The notes under the pieces were generated by a model. That model ran no database searches. It was not told the DNA's origin and was given only the letters and a program-made list of their open reading frames with translations. Both the position numbers and the translations under genes were made by a program. Below are positions 38,668 through 47,547 of a stretch of DNA of 64,000 bases, piece after piece. Numbering within the stretch: position 1 is the stretch's first letter; the number at the start of each line of letters is the position of its first letter. Origin of the DNA: Leptospira andrefontaineae (GTDB lineage Bacteria > Spirochaetota > Leptospiria > Leptospirales > Leptospiraceae); contig NZ_RQEY01000001.1 of assembly GCF_004770105.1 (NCBI RefSeq), forward strand, positions 261,860 through 325,859. Direction: 5' to 3'.

Positions 38668-39117
38668 ATGAATCCTCAAACAATCGTCACCTCGATAGAA
38701 ATCCAGGCATCCCCTGAAAAAATTTGGGGCATTTTCACCGACTTCTCCAAGTTTCCTTCTTGGAATCCTTTTTTAAAAAGGATTCTCGGCAAACCGGTGC
38801 AAGACGGGACGATTATTGTTTTCGATTATTATTTTACGGGAGTGTATCTACCCACCAAGGCGTTGATATACGAACTCACCAATTCTAAATCCATATCTTG
38901 GAAAGGTGCCTTTCCGCTCTTTTTCAAATACATGTTTGCCGGAGATCATCGTTTCACTTTTGAAAAGATCACACCAGGTCGTACCAAATTCAGTCATACT
39001 GCGATCTTAACGGGGATTATGCCTAATGTATTTAGTTCACATATCCAAACTGCAGTACGTAATTCACATATAAAAATGAATCAAAAATTAAAAGAGTTAA
39101 GCGAAGATAATTTCTAA
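38668..39117 (+). CDS. SRPBCC (START-like) protein
   Basis: 149 aa. Begins SIEIQASPEKIWGIFTDFSKFPSWNPFLKRI, the helix-grip opening of polyketide cyclase/SRPBCC proteins, and ends with a long C-terminal helix. Binds hydrophobic ligands in related proteins. Placed convergent to the SDR of the lipid-type operon, so a shared lipid theme is possible but unproven. Confidence 0.85.
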   Translation: MNPQTIVTSIEIQASPEKIWGIFTDFSKFPSWNPFLKRILGKPVQDGTIIVFDYYFTGVYLPTKALIYELTNSKSISWKGAFPLFFKYMFAGDHRFTFEKITPGRTKFSHTAILTGIMPNVFSSHIQTAVRNSHIKMNQKLKELSEDNF

Positions 39118-39125
39118 TCTTGCTA

Positions 39126-39950
39126 TCAGTCAAAAACTCCTTTTCTTTTCCATGATTCGAAATTTCGAATTCCTTTTTTAGCCATGATCGGATAGATCAA
39201 AGATAATAAAGAAGGGAATAATAACGCAACTCTCGCCAACAGACCTTGAGAATACGGCACATAGATCTCTGCCTTATCCGTTTGGATCGCTTTCCAAATT
39301 GCTTTTGCAACATCAGAAGGTGGTAAAGGTGGATTGATATAGGCCATAGGAGAACTATCTCTAGATGCCATATACTTTGTCATAGGTGATTGAATGGTTC
39401 CAGGAAGAATGGAGCTAACGCGTATTCCAATCTCTTTCCACTCTAAATACAAACTTAAAGCAAAACCTCTAAGCGCAAATTTAGTCGCACTATAGATAGA
39501 ATGATGAGGAGCTGGAACAATCCCTGCCAGAGAAGATAAGATCACTAATTTGCCTTTCGATTTTTTAAGAGAAGGCATTCCTAATTTAGTCAATCGAATG
39601 GTTCCGATCACATTGATCCCAATTTGTTCATCTATCTCTTCCTGAGAAAGATTTTCAAATTTAGAAGGTCTCATGATCCCTGCATTATTCACAAGAACAT
39701 CGATCTTTCCGAATTGTTTAATACATTCTGTGATCGCTTTTTCCGAATCTGAGGCCTTAGAAATATCACAAGGAAAAACAATATGATCTTTTCCTAATGT
39801 TTCAGCGAATTTTTTCAGATCCGAAGATTGCTTTTGCAAATCGGTCAAAAAGAGAAGATATCCCTTTTCGGAGAGAAGGGTCGCAGTTTCTCTGCCGATC
39901 CCTCCTGCTGCTCCTGTTAGAAAAACGACTGGTCGGTTTTCCTTAGACAT
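39126..39950 (-). CDS. Short-chain dehydrogenase/reductase
   Basis: 274 aa. Nucleotide-binding TGAAGGIGRETA (residues 13-24), NNAG (about 89-92) and active-site S..YSATK (about 141-157; Ser, Tyr and Lys conserved). NAD(P)-dependent oxidoreductase. A C-terminal hydrophobic stretch (LLARVALLFPSLLSLIYPIM) suggests membrane association. Start is 1 bp after the alpha/beta hydrolase stop: last gene of the GMC operon. Confidence 0.93.
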   Translation of the reverse strand: MSKENRPVVFLTGAAGGIGRETATLLSEKGYLLFLTDLQKQSSDLKKFAETLGKDHIVFPCDISKASDSEKAITECIKQFGKIDVLVNNAGIMRPSKFENLSQEEIDEQIGINVIGTIRLTKLGMPSLKKSKGKLVILSSLAGIVPAPHHSIYSATKFALRGFALSLYLEWKEIGIRVSSILPGTIQSPMTKYMASRDSSPMAYINPPLPPSDVAKAIWKAIQTDKAEIYVPYSQGLLARVALLFPSLLSLIYPIMAKKGIRNFESWKRKGVFD

Positions 39951-39951
39951 T

Positions 39952-41784
39952 TTATCCTTTTTTCACTCCGTTGGAATTCTTACGTAGGAACTCCACTATC
40001 CTAGGGAACACGTCCTTATCGCTCTTTTTCCCCATCAGAGTGTCCTGATGGCCATAACCCTCGGCGATGAACAGTTCGTTTTTATTTCCCGGATTCAAAC
40101 GATTTAACGTTTCGTAAGCAATAATATTAGAATCTTTGAATACCTTATTCTGATCACCGGTCATAAACAGTACCGGAGTTTTGATATCAGAAGCCTTATC
40201 TAGATAATTGTTTGGCAAGGAATTATAACGAGCATCCGTAGGAGTATACTTGATCATAGCCTTGCGACCAACAGCTTTCCTGATATGTCTATAATAGTTC
40301 ATAGAAGTTGCCCCGAACAGGTCGCCAACCCTTCTATGGGTTATATCCGGAAGATTCGCATGCTCATAACAAGCCGGCCATCCGGTCCCCCACATTAAAC
40401 TCAGCATATGACAAGCAGGCTCATCACATTCATGATGGAATAAACTTACAAATCTGGACAATAGTTTTCCAGAAGCTAAACCCGGAAGATAATACCAACG
40501 TGGATTCACATTCGGAAATCTGAAAACGGACTCCATCAAAAAAGGAGAGAACGCTAATTTGATCTTAGACCAAGTAGGCACATTAGGAGTGAGAGATACA
40601 CTATTGGAGACAACGCTAGTCACTCCATCAATCTTTCCTCCGAATAAGCTCATGAAGAAGGAGATAGATCCGACACAATGTACAACAAAGTGGATCCTTT
40701 TTCCGGAACCTACTGCGTCTCTTACCACCTTTAAAGCGGCAGGTACATCATAAAGAGCGATATCATCTAAAGTATATCGATGAGGAAAAAGATTATAATT
40801 AAAACGTAAACTTCCTCTCCAATCAAAACTCCAAACATCAGTAAACCCATTCTCATGCAGGTAGGTCACAAGATTTTTATGCTCCGGCATAACGAACATA
40901 TCCGTAGAAGTAGTAAGTCCATGCATGAGAACTACGACGTCCTTGCTCTCCTTCTTCTGAAAACGTACTAGATTAAGTGAAATTTTGTCTTCTGTCGTAA
41001 AAGGATGAAAAGTGACTTTAGAATTTTTAACTCCATCCAATGTGAATACAGGGATATCTCTTTCTCTCCATAATTCAGGCTCTGCTTTCCTGAATTGGGC
41101 TCCGTAGATTTCCCAAAGGTTTCCCATGAACAATTCACCGAATCTAAATAGCGCATCTTTCCTTTCAGAAAAAGTGCGACCATTCGACTTGAAAGTCGTC
41201 ATTTGTTTAATAAAATCTTTTTCTAATATATGCAGGATACCTTTAGCGAGAACTTTCGCCTTAGGTTCCGCTTTTTCATCCACGAATCCTTCATATACGG
41301 TTGTATAAAGTGTAGAAGTGTCTCTCCAGATATTTAAAATGCCGTCGTCTACTACCTTCTTGAATCCGTTTAAAGTGATCTTCTTTCCTGCTTTGTTCTT
41401 TAAAAACAAACGGTATTTCATATGTTTTTCGTTGGCGGAAGGTTTTCCATAATCCACAAAACAGTTAAAGACACCTTTTTCTACTTCGAATCTTCCACCC
41501 AATGGCTGACATTCTACCCAACCGATCGCTTCTCCAGTTTCATCCGGATCATACACAAAAAACTGGGTATCAGGAACTCGGATCGTTAGGTGAAACATCA
41601 GATAGTTTCCTGCCTTCTTCCCCGCAGCATAATCTTCTTGGTAATTAAAAGATCCAGGCATGGAAACGAAACCTTTCATTTCCTCTGTGAATTCCAAACT
41701 TACCGGATGAGAATTGACTCCTGTTTTGCCTAACTTAGATTTGCCGGCATTTTTTTTTGATTTATTTTTCGTCGCTGTAGCCAA
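39952..41784 (-). CDS. Alpha/beta hydrolase with Cys at the nucleophile elbow
   Basis: 610 aa, TTG start at 41784 (TAGGA 8 bp upstream). Residues ~20-190 form an N-terminal domain (EEMKGFVSMPGSFNYQEDY) seen next to cholesterol-oxidase-like enzymes; the hydrolase domain follows, with oxyanion motif MHGLTTSTDMF and nucleophile elbow VHCVGS. The elbow carries Cys370 where most lipases have Ser, as in PhaC-type lipase boxes. Asp (MTGDQNKVF) and His (GYGHQDTLMG) of the triad are present. Located between the GMC oxidoreductase and SDR genes, so likely acts on the same hydrophobic substrate. Confidence 0.85.
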   Translation of the reverse strand: MATATKNKSKKNAGKSKLGKTGVNSHPVSLEFTEEMKGFVSMPGSFNYQEDYAAGKKAGNYLMFHLTIRVPDTQFFVYDPDETGEAIGWVECQPLGGRFEVEKGVFNCFVDYGKPSANEKHMKYRLFLKNKAGKKITLNGFKKVVDDGILNIWRDTSTLYTTVYEGFVDEKAEPKAKVLAKGILHILEKDFIKQMTTFKSNGRTFSERKDALFRFGELFMGNLWEIYGAQFRKAEPELWRERDIPVFTLDGVKNSKVTFHPFTTEDKISLNLVRFQKKESKDVVVLMHGLTTSTDMFVMPEHKNLVTYLHENGFTDVWSFDWRGSLRFNYNLFPHRYTLDDIALYDVPAALKVVRDAVGSGKRIHFVVHCVGSISFFMSLFGGKIDGVTSVVSNSVSLTPNVPTWSKIKLAFSPFLMESVFRFPNVNPRWYYLPGLASGKLLSRFVSLFHHECDEPACHMLSLMWGTGWPACYEHANLPDITHRRVGDLFGATSMNYYRHIRKAVGRKAMIKYTPTDARYNSLPNNYLDKASDIKTPVLFMTGDQNKVFKDSNIIAYETLNRLNPGNKNELFIAEGYGHQDTLMGKKSDKDVFPRIVEFLRKNSNGVKKG

Positions 41785-41793
41785 TCGAATATC

Positions 41794-43521
41794 CTACCTT
41801 AAACTTGCATTCGGCTTCTTGCCTGTAATACCTTCCGCAACCATTTCCGAAAGAGCAGAAATAGTCATTGAAGGGTTCGCCCCCACTGCGGTAGGCAATA
41901 AGCTACCATCCGCAACATATAAACCTTCGTAACCGAAAACCTTACCGAAAGTTTTAGGATCAGAAGAACAAACTCCCGAATTTGCAGAAGGTCCCAAAAC
42001 ACAACCGCCCAGAGGGTGGACAGTAACGTTATTACGGACCGGCCAAGAATAAGTCGGCATCGGGAATCGGGTTTTTGCGTCGGTGAATTTCGCGAACCTT
42101 TTGTTCACATCCATTATGGTATTATAAAGTGTTAAATTCTCTTTTTGGGGCCATTGGATCTGAAGGTTTCCTTTTTTATCCAGATACATCTTCCCGTCGG
42201 AACTATCTATCCCCATACACAGAAGAACTGCGGAAGTGTAAGAAAGATCTCCTTTCAGAGCTTCGCTTAGAAGAAATCCAACTCTACCGAAAATTTTACC
42301 GCTTATGATACTCTTGAATAGCTCTCCGATAAAATGGAAGACATACTTCAATTTAAAGATAATAGGGATAGCGCCCGAAACAAAATAAGAAGCAAATACC
42401 GGATAACTTGCGTCTTCCAATAAGAATGCCTTTTTAGAATCGAAACTGGAGAATAAATTATAATCCGTATACTGAGTGATGACTGGACCATAATTCGGAT
42501 CCGCTGGCTTCTTCCCCTTAGCTGCAAAAGAAAGAAAATCGCCATTTCCTGAAAATTGAGTCCCCAGTTTATCCGAGATCTTAGACAGAGTCTTAAACTT
42601 TGTTTTACATTTGAGTAGAAGTTCCGTAGATCCCAAAGTCCCGGCAGAAACCACGATCCGCTTCGTATCTGCAAAAGATTCGGAGGGATTTCCATTTTGT
42701 AAGTTCAGATAATGGACCCTAAAGCCGTGTTCTCCTGATTGAGAAGGATCTTCCTCTCCTTTCTTATTCAAAGGAACAATCTTAGTAGCAAGATGTTCCG
42801 TTTTGATCTCTGCCTTATTTGAATGCCTTGCTACAAAAAGATAATTCAGGTCCAGAGTGTTCTTAGAATGGGTATTACATCCTACATCACATTCTGCACA
42901 ATAAGTACAAGAAGTTTGGACTGCTCCGAAGCGGTTCTTTTCTTGAACTCCTATAGGAGTAGGTTTTCTAAAATCGTTCCCAAAGAACACATTGATGTCT
43001 GCCCTTTTGGAAACCCTGGATTCATGTTTAGCAAAATGTTCGTATAATTCCGTACGAACTACTTTACGTCTATCTTCTCCGGTATCGGGAATCGGTCTTG
43101 AACCTAAGATATCTTTTACTATTTTATAATAAGGTTTTAAATGTTTCTTTTTAATAGTTTCCGGCCAGCGATGATCGAAAATATGATCAGGTGGCTCCAA
43201 AAACACGTTTGCATAGATCAAAGAACCTCCGCCTAAACCGGCGGAAAGAACTACATCAAGTTTCGGATAATTACGAATATCGAATAATCCAGTTTGTCTG
43301 CCTGCTCTTTTGAACTTAGAAGATCTAGGAATAGGACCTTCTTCAGGAATATTCCAGAAGTTTTTGGACATTCCTTCCGGAGATCTAGGAAAAGATCCTT
43401 TAGGATATTCTTTCCCTCGTTCGAGTACTAAAACTTTGCCTGGCCATTTCTTAGATAAACGACAGGCATTGATCGAACCGCCGAATCCGGTTCCGATTAT
43501 TATAGCCTCGTAAAGTTTCAA
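41794..43521 (-). CDS. GMC-type FAD oxidoreductase, cholesterol-oxidase-like, with CxxCxxCxxxC cluster
   Basis: 575 aa, TTG start at 43521 with GGAGGG four bases upstream. FAD-binding IIIGTGFGGSINACRLSKK at residues 7-25 and GGGSLIYANV; C-terminal VHPLGGCVLG with the catalytic-region His, and VADGSLLPTAVGANPSMTI. Between them C205-x2-C208-x2-C211-x3-C215 (CTYCAECDVGC) followed by KNTLDLNYL, a ferredoxin-like spacing that could bind an Fe-S cluster. Resembles actinobacterial ChoD-type proteins. Substrate probably a hydrophobic alcohol; sterol use is unproven. First gene of a three-gene operon. Confidence 0.88.
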   Translation of the reverse strand: MKLYEAIIIGTGFGGSINACRLSKKWPGKVLVLERGKEYPKGSFPRSPEGMSKNFWNIPEEGPIPRSSKFKRAGRQTGLFDIRNYPKLDVVLSAGLGGGSLIYANVFLEPPDHIFDHRWPETIKKKHLKPYYKIVKDILGSRPIPDTGEDRRKVVRTELYEHFAKHESRVSKRADINVFFGNDFRKPTPIGVQEKNRFGAVQTSCTYCAECDVGCNTHSKNTLDLNYLFVARHSNKAEIKTEHLATKIVPLNKKGEEDPSQSGEHGFRVHYLNLQNGNPSESFADTKRIVVSAGTLGSTELLLKCKTKFKTLSKISDKLGTQFSGNGDFLSFAAKGKKPADPNYGPVITQYTDYNLFSSFDSKKAFLLEDASYPVFASYFVSGAIPIIFKLKYVFHFIGELFKSIISGKIFGRVGFLLSEALKGDLSYTSAVLLCMGIDSSDGKMYLDKKGNLQIQWPQKENLTLYNTIMDVNKRFAKFTDAKTRFPMPTYSWPVRNNVTVHPLGGCVLGPSANSGVCSSDPKTFGKVFGYEGLYVADGSLLPTAVGANPSMTISALSEMVAEGITGKKPNASLR

Positions 43522-43625
43522 GCAGCCCTCCTAACGTCGAAAAATCTACTTATTTGCCGTATTTACCTAAAAATAGCAATAATTAATTGATTTTATTAAC
43601 GTTTTTTGAATGATTCACATCCTAA

Positions 43626-45170
43626 ATGCCAAAGAGTAAAATTAAATATATCGTTATCTCCGACATTCATCTAGGAGCATATAACAGTTTACTTACATAC
43701 ATCGAAGAGTTCCCTGATCCCGTAAAAGATTCGGATAGATTCAAAGTAAATCCTCAGAAAACTTCTCCTGCGCTTGCTGAACTTCTAAACTGTTTAAAAC
43801 ATATCGTTCACTCGGTTAATGGTTCTTCGAAACCTCCTCAATTCATATTATTAGGAGACGTGCTTGAATTAGCATTAGGCGATATTAATGAAGCGTCCAT
43901 GACCTTCGAAAGATTTTTAGAGATCGCATATAAAGAAACGAAACATCTTTTTTCAGAGAGTATTCTTTATATCCCGGGAAATCACGATCATCATCTTTGG
44001 GAAACTGCTAGAGAAAAGCAGTATATGGAATACATCGCAAACTTAAAGCCGAGCCAATACATCAACCAAACGTGGCATACCACAAAGATGGTAAATCCTG
44101 ACTTTATACAATCCGATCTACTAACCGGGATTTTAAGAAGAAATAAAAAATTAAAAAGGGCTGAAGCAGTGATTGCTTATCCGAATTTGGAAATTTCTTC
44201 TAAAAACGGAAAACGTTCCGTATTTTTAACTCACGGACATTTTTTAGAAAACATTTATTCTTTGATGAGTACAATGCAAAGGATCTTACTTCCAGATATT
44301 GATGAAGATCCGGACGGACCTAAACGTAATCGTTCTGTTTGGAGCAAAATGAATGATTATAACCCGTTTAAAAGGGCAAAAGAAATCACCACTCCAAAAT
44401 CCATTTATGTTCTTGAGCGGGAGAATTTTGCATGGATAGACTTCTTCTGGTCTACACTTGGAAGATCCGGAAAAGTAGGAACAGGCATAGGACTTATTTA
44501 TGATATGCTTCAGGATACTAAAGCAGTCGGAAAATTAGCACAAAACGTCTCCGCTTATTTATTAAGAAATTTGAATCTTCCATTCTTGCTCCGTATATTA
44601 GGGATCAAATGGCTTCTATATAAAGGATTCTCCTACATTCTCACTAAGGTCGTGGTAAAAGTAGGACAGGCGGAAAGAGGAATGTCCAATTCCGTATTAA
44701 GCGAGGAAGTAGTTCACAATATGGATTCTTACTTAGCGGAAACTCTTCCTGTACAGTGGAAAGCGGAGACACAAAGAACTAAAAGAGAGTTCCCGAATGA
44801 TTATACTCTTATCTTCGGCCATACTCATAAACCATTTGCAGTCCAGACCCAAGACTTAGGTTTAAAAATTTCAGGCAAAGAAGTATTCAACACAGGTGGC
44901 TGGGTAGTAGATACGGTCCAACCGATGTCCTCCCATGGAGGAGCAGTGTTATTCATAGACGAAGATGCAAACGTCGCCTCTTTTAAGGTTTATACGGAAG
45001 GAGAAATAAAACCTAATTTCTTGGTTCCCGATGGAAAAACAAATCCGATGTATGAGGCATTAGTGGAGAATGTAGATCTTCAAAACAAAAAGTTCGGAGC
45101 ATTATCCAAATCTTTAGAAGAAGAAATACGGATCAGAAGAAGATATCTAAAAGTCAGGATCAAAGAATAA
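43626..45170 (+). CDS. Calcineurin-like metallophosphoesterase
   Basis: 514 aa. Motifs in order: SDIHLGAYN, LLGDVLELALGD, GNHDHHLWE, LTHGHFLE, FGHTHKPFA. All di-metal ligands are present. Much longer than LpxH-type enzymes (~240), with a central helical insertion (about residues 215-340) containing a hydrophobic stretch (FLLRILGIKWLLYKGFSYIL) that may bind membrane. Substrate unknown; divergent from the GMC operon across 104 bp. Confidence 0.88.
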   Translation: MPKSKIKYIVISDIHLGAYNSLLTYIEEFPDPVKDSDRFKVNPQKTSPALAELLNCLKHIVHSVNGSSKPPQFILLGDVLELALGDINEASMTFERFLEIAYKETKHLFSESILYIPGNHDHHLWETAREKQYMEYIANLKPSQYINQTWHTTKMVNPDFIQSDLLTGILRRNKKLKRAEAVIAYPNLEISSKNGKRSVFLTHGHFLENIYSLMSTMQRILLPDIDEDPDGPKRNRSVWSKMNDYNPFKRAKEITTPKSIYVLERENFAWIDFFWSTLGRSGKVGTGIGLIYDMLQDTKAVGKLAQNVSAYLLRNLNLPFLLRILGIKWLLYKGFSYILTKVVVKVGQAERGMSNSVLSEEVVHNMDSYLAETLPVQWKAETQRTKREFPNDYTLIFGHTHKPFAVQTQDLGLKISGKEVFNTGGWVVDTVQPMSSHGGAVLFIDEDANVASFKVYTEGEIKPNFLVPDGKTNPMYEALVENVDLQNKKFGALSKSLEEEIRIRRRYLKVRIKE

Positions 45171-45171
45171 A

Positions 45172-46008
45172 TTAAGATTTTTGCAAGTATCTGGAGGGAA
45201 TAACGGAGATCTCCTCCTTCTTCTCTCCTACACTATTCTCGAAAACTTCGGAATATTCCTTAAAGTTCGTCCCCATTACCCTATCCCAAAAATTGAAATA
45301 AAGACTATAATTCCCATGGAATTTCTGGTGATGAAGATTATGATGAGTAGAAGTATTGATCCATTTTAATACCGGATGAGTGGTCCAACCTTTTGGAAAA
45401 AACTCATACCCGAGATGCCACCAGATATTCATGATCATCGCATAAAACGTGTGGATCAGAAAAACATAGAAGTGAAGCGGAAGTATACAAAGAGCAGGAA
45501 CCACATACACTCCTTCTAAAAAAGCTTCTACCCAATGAAAATTATAAGCTGCCATGGGAGAAGGATTTACTGATCTATGATGAACAGAGTGAATATAGGG
45601 GTAAATTTTCCGATGATGCATGATCCGATGAGCCCAATAAAACCAAGTCTCATGCCAGATCGTAAGTAATATAAAACTGAATATCGCGTAACCCAGCCCG
45701 TATTCTACAAAATCTTTATAAGTCTTTAGATGGAGTATTTTTAATTTTCCAAGAATATAAACGGTAACAGCAATCGTGCTGAACATAATTAAGGTAATAG
45801 CGGATTGTTTTAACTCAAAGATGGTCCTTTCTTTTTTAGGAAAATCTTTTTGGATCCGAAACTTTTGAAAGAGATCCTTTTTCCAAACCCAGAAAATCAG
45901 AAATGCAAGGCCTGCAATCGGATAATAACGCAGAAAATTCATTTTCAATTGATAAAGAGCAAAACCGGAAACACAATATTCCCAACTTAATTCACAAACG
46001 AATCTCAT
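45172..46008 (-). CDS. Sterol desaturase/fatty acid hydroxylase family protein (copy 1)
   Basis: 278 aa, several membrane segments. Di-iron His motifs: HETWFYWAHR, MHHRK, HSVHHRS and HNLHHQKFHGNY. Start agrees with the paralog at 63015-63854, which also begins with a Cys/Trp-containing leader before MNF-RYYP. Likely hydroxylates or desaturates a membrane lipid; sterols are not expected in leptospires. Convergent with the metallophosphoesterase, ending 1 bp from its stop. Confidence 0.92.
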   Translation of the reverse strand: MRFVCELSWEYCVSGFALYQLKMNFLRYYPIAGLAFLIFWVWKKDLFQKFRIQKDFPKKERTIFELKQSAITLIMFSTIAVTVYILGKLKILHLKTYKDFVEYGLGYAIFSFILLTIWHETWFYWAHRIMHHRKIYPYIHSVHHRSVNPSPMAAYNFHWVEAFLEGVYVVPALCILPLHFYVFLIHTFYAMIMNIWWHLGYEFFPKGWTTHPVLKWINTSTHHNLHHQKFHGNYSLYFNFWDRVMGTNFKEYSEVFENSVGEKKEEISVIPSRYLQKS

Positions 46009-46106
46009 TCCAACCTTCCGAGTTTAGAATAACCGATTTTTAAGATTTAGTCTTTCAAAAAATGGGTCGACGGATTCACAGAAAAGCGATCCACTAATCG
46101 ATTCTT

Positions 46107-46727
46107 ATGGCATTCAAAAGAAGTATATTCGCAAGCGCATCCGAAGATAGATTGGAAAACCTAGTTTTAGAAAGATTAAAGCCGGGAGCCGACAAGGAAA
46201 AAATAGACGCCCGTATCTGGGACCTATTCGGAGAAGTTTGGTGTATTATGTTCACCGACCTATCCGGGTTTTCTCGAGGAGTAGAAAAATTCGGGATCAT
46301 TCATTTTCTACAAACAATACATGAATCCGAAAGAGTATTAGTACCTATCATAGAAGATCATGATGGAATACTTCTCAAATCGGAAGGAGATAGCTTTTTA
46401 GTGATTTTTCGCAATGTAGGCAAAGGACTACAAGCGGCAATCAGAATGCAGAAAGAATTATTAGAATATAATAAGGACAAAATCCCGGAAGAAAAGATAC
46501 TTCTCTGCGTGGGACTAGGCTACGGAAAAGTTTTGAAAATAGGCGACTCAGACGTTTTCGGTTCGGAAGTAAACACAGCAAGCAAGTTGGGAGAAGATAC
46601 TGCCGAGGCCGGCGAGATCCTAATCACACAAACTGTTTTTGATAATGCACAAGATACAGGTTTAAAGTTTGAGCCGATAAAAGATGTTCCGGCAGGAACG
46701 AATGGCGCGTTTAGGGTTTTATATTAG
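46107..46727 (+). CDS. Degenerate class III cyclase-homology protein
   Basis: 206 aa, no membrane segment. Cyclase fold recognisable: IMFTDLSGFSRG, KSEGDSFLVIF (Lys and second Asp kept), and GSEVNTASKLGED. Compared with the full cyclase at 36517-38601, the adenine-specifying Asp is Ser and the transition-state Arg is Lys. It probably has low or altered activity, or acts as a sensor or inhibitor of another cyclase. Single gene. Confidence 0.8.
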   Translation: MAFKRSIFASASEDRLENLVLERLKPGADKEKIDARIWDLFGEVWCIMFTDLSGFSRGVEKFGIIHFLQTIHESERVLVPIIEDHDGILLKSEGDSFLVIFRNVGKGLQAAIRMQKELLEYNKDKIPEEKILLCVGLGYGKVLKIGDSDVFGSEVNTASKLGEDTAEAGEILITQTVFDNAQDTGLKFEPIKDVPAGTNGAFRVLY

Positions 46728-46730
46728 ACA

Positions 46731-47486
46731 CTATTCATACGACTCCATCTTCGAATCACTCATATCAACAAGAACCGAACCAGGAAACCAAGCGCTCGTA
46801 TAACCTTTTCCTTTATAAAAACAACCCCCTCCCCAATCTAAAGGAATATCCGCATAATACCAAGTTTCGGATTTTCCTTTAGGATCTTTATTTCCTTGGG
46901 TCTTGCCAAGAAGTACCACTTTGGATTTTTCCGGGAATTTATCCGTTTGGATCCGTTTTCCATCCTCGTTCGTATTACAAATGATAGAGGGGAAATCATA
47001 TCCAGGACCAGTACGTCCAGGGGTTGATCTAGATAAGTATTTTGTTTTTCCAGGAATGGTTTTAACTGGAATACCTTCAATCTTTCTATCTGTTGATTCG
47101 GGAAGAGGAAATCCTCCGAAATAGTCTGCATCGTTGGAACAATATAATTTTGCAGAATATCGAATGGAATACTTTGTAGGAACGATTGAACAAGTTCGAC
47201 TAACTTGGAAATTATATGGCTTACAAGATTCTTCTTCGGAAGCCTTCATGATGATCTTGTCCGATTCTATTTTATAAGTTCCTGAATATCCTCCGCATCC
47301 GTCTCCGTCATAATTTTCAAAAAATGTAAAGTCTTCTCTGAATTCTAAATACCAACCGAAAGTCCGATTCTCCGGTCCCCAATAAATTCCTAATATAGAT
47401 TCTTGTTTTATTTCGGCTTTGTGATCCGATGCCAGGGTTAAATGAATTCCGGCAAAAATCAGAGATACAAGTAAAAGTTTTTTCAT
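46731..47486 (-). CDS. Secreted protein with SH3-like C-terminal domain
   Basis: 251 aa. Signal peptide (MKKLLLVSLIFAGIHLTLAS). A first domain has paired Cys (GDGCGGYSG, EESCKPYNF, SRTCSI, KLYCSND); the C-terminal part (SRSTPGRTGPGYDFPSI, then KSKVVLLGKTQG and ETWYYADI) resembles a bacterial SH3 domain. Periplasmic or surface protein of unknown function, downstream of the catalase-like gene and separated by a hairpin. Confidence 0.65.
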   Translation of the reverse strand: MKKLLLVSLIFAGIHLTLASDHKAEIKQESILGIYWGPENRTFGWYLEFREDFTFFENYDGDGCGGYSGTYKIESDKIIMKASEEESCKPYNFQVSRTCSIVPTKYSIRYSAKLYCSNDADYFGGFPLPESTDRKIEGIPVKTIPGKTKYLSRSTPGRTGPGYDFPSIICNTNEDGKRIQTDKFPEKSKVVLLGKTQGNKDPKGKSETWYYADIPLDWGGGCFYKGKGYTSAWFPGSVLVDMSDSKMESYE

Positions 47487-47500
47487 TATGAATACATAAA

Positions 47501-47527
47501 TTAGGCCCGGTTTGATACCGAGCCTAA
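47501..47527 (-). terminator. Probable terminator after the catalase-like gene
   Basis: TTAGGC...GCCTAA with an inner CGGT/ACCG (one mismatch) and loop TTGAT. On the minus strand it is followed by a weak TTTATG, so termination may be partial. Confidence 0.5.
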
Positions 47528-47547
47528 CCGTTATTAAACATTTGTTC

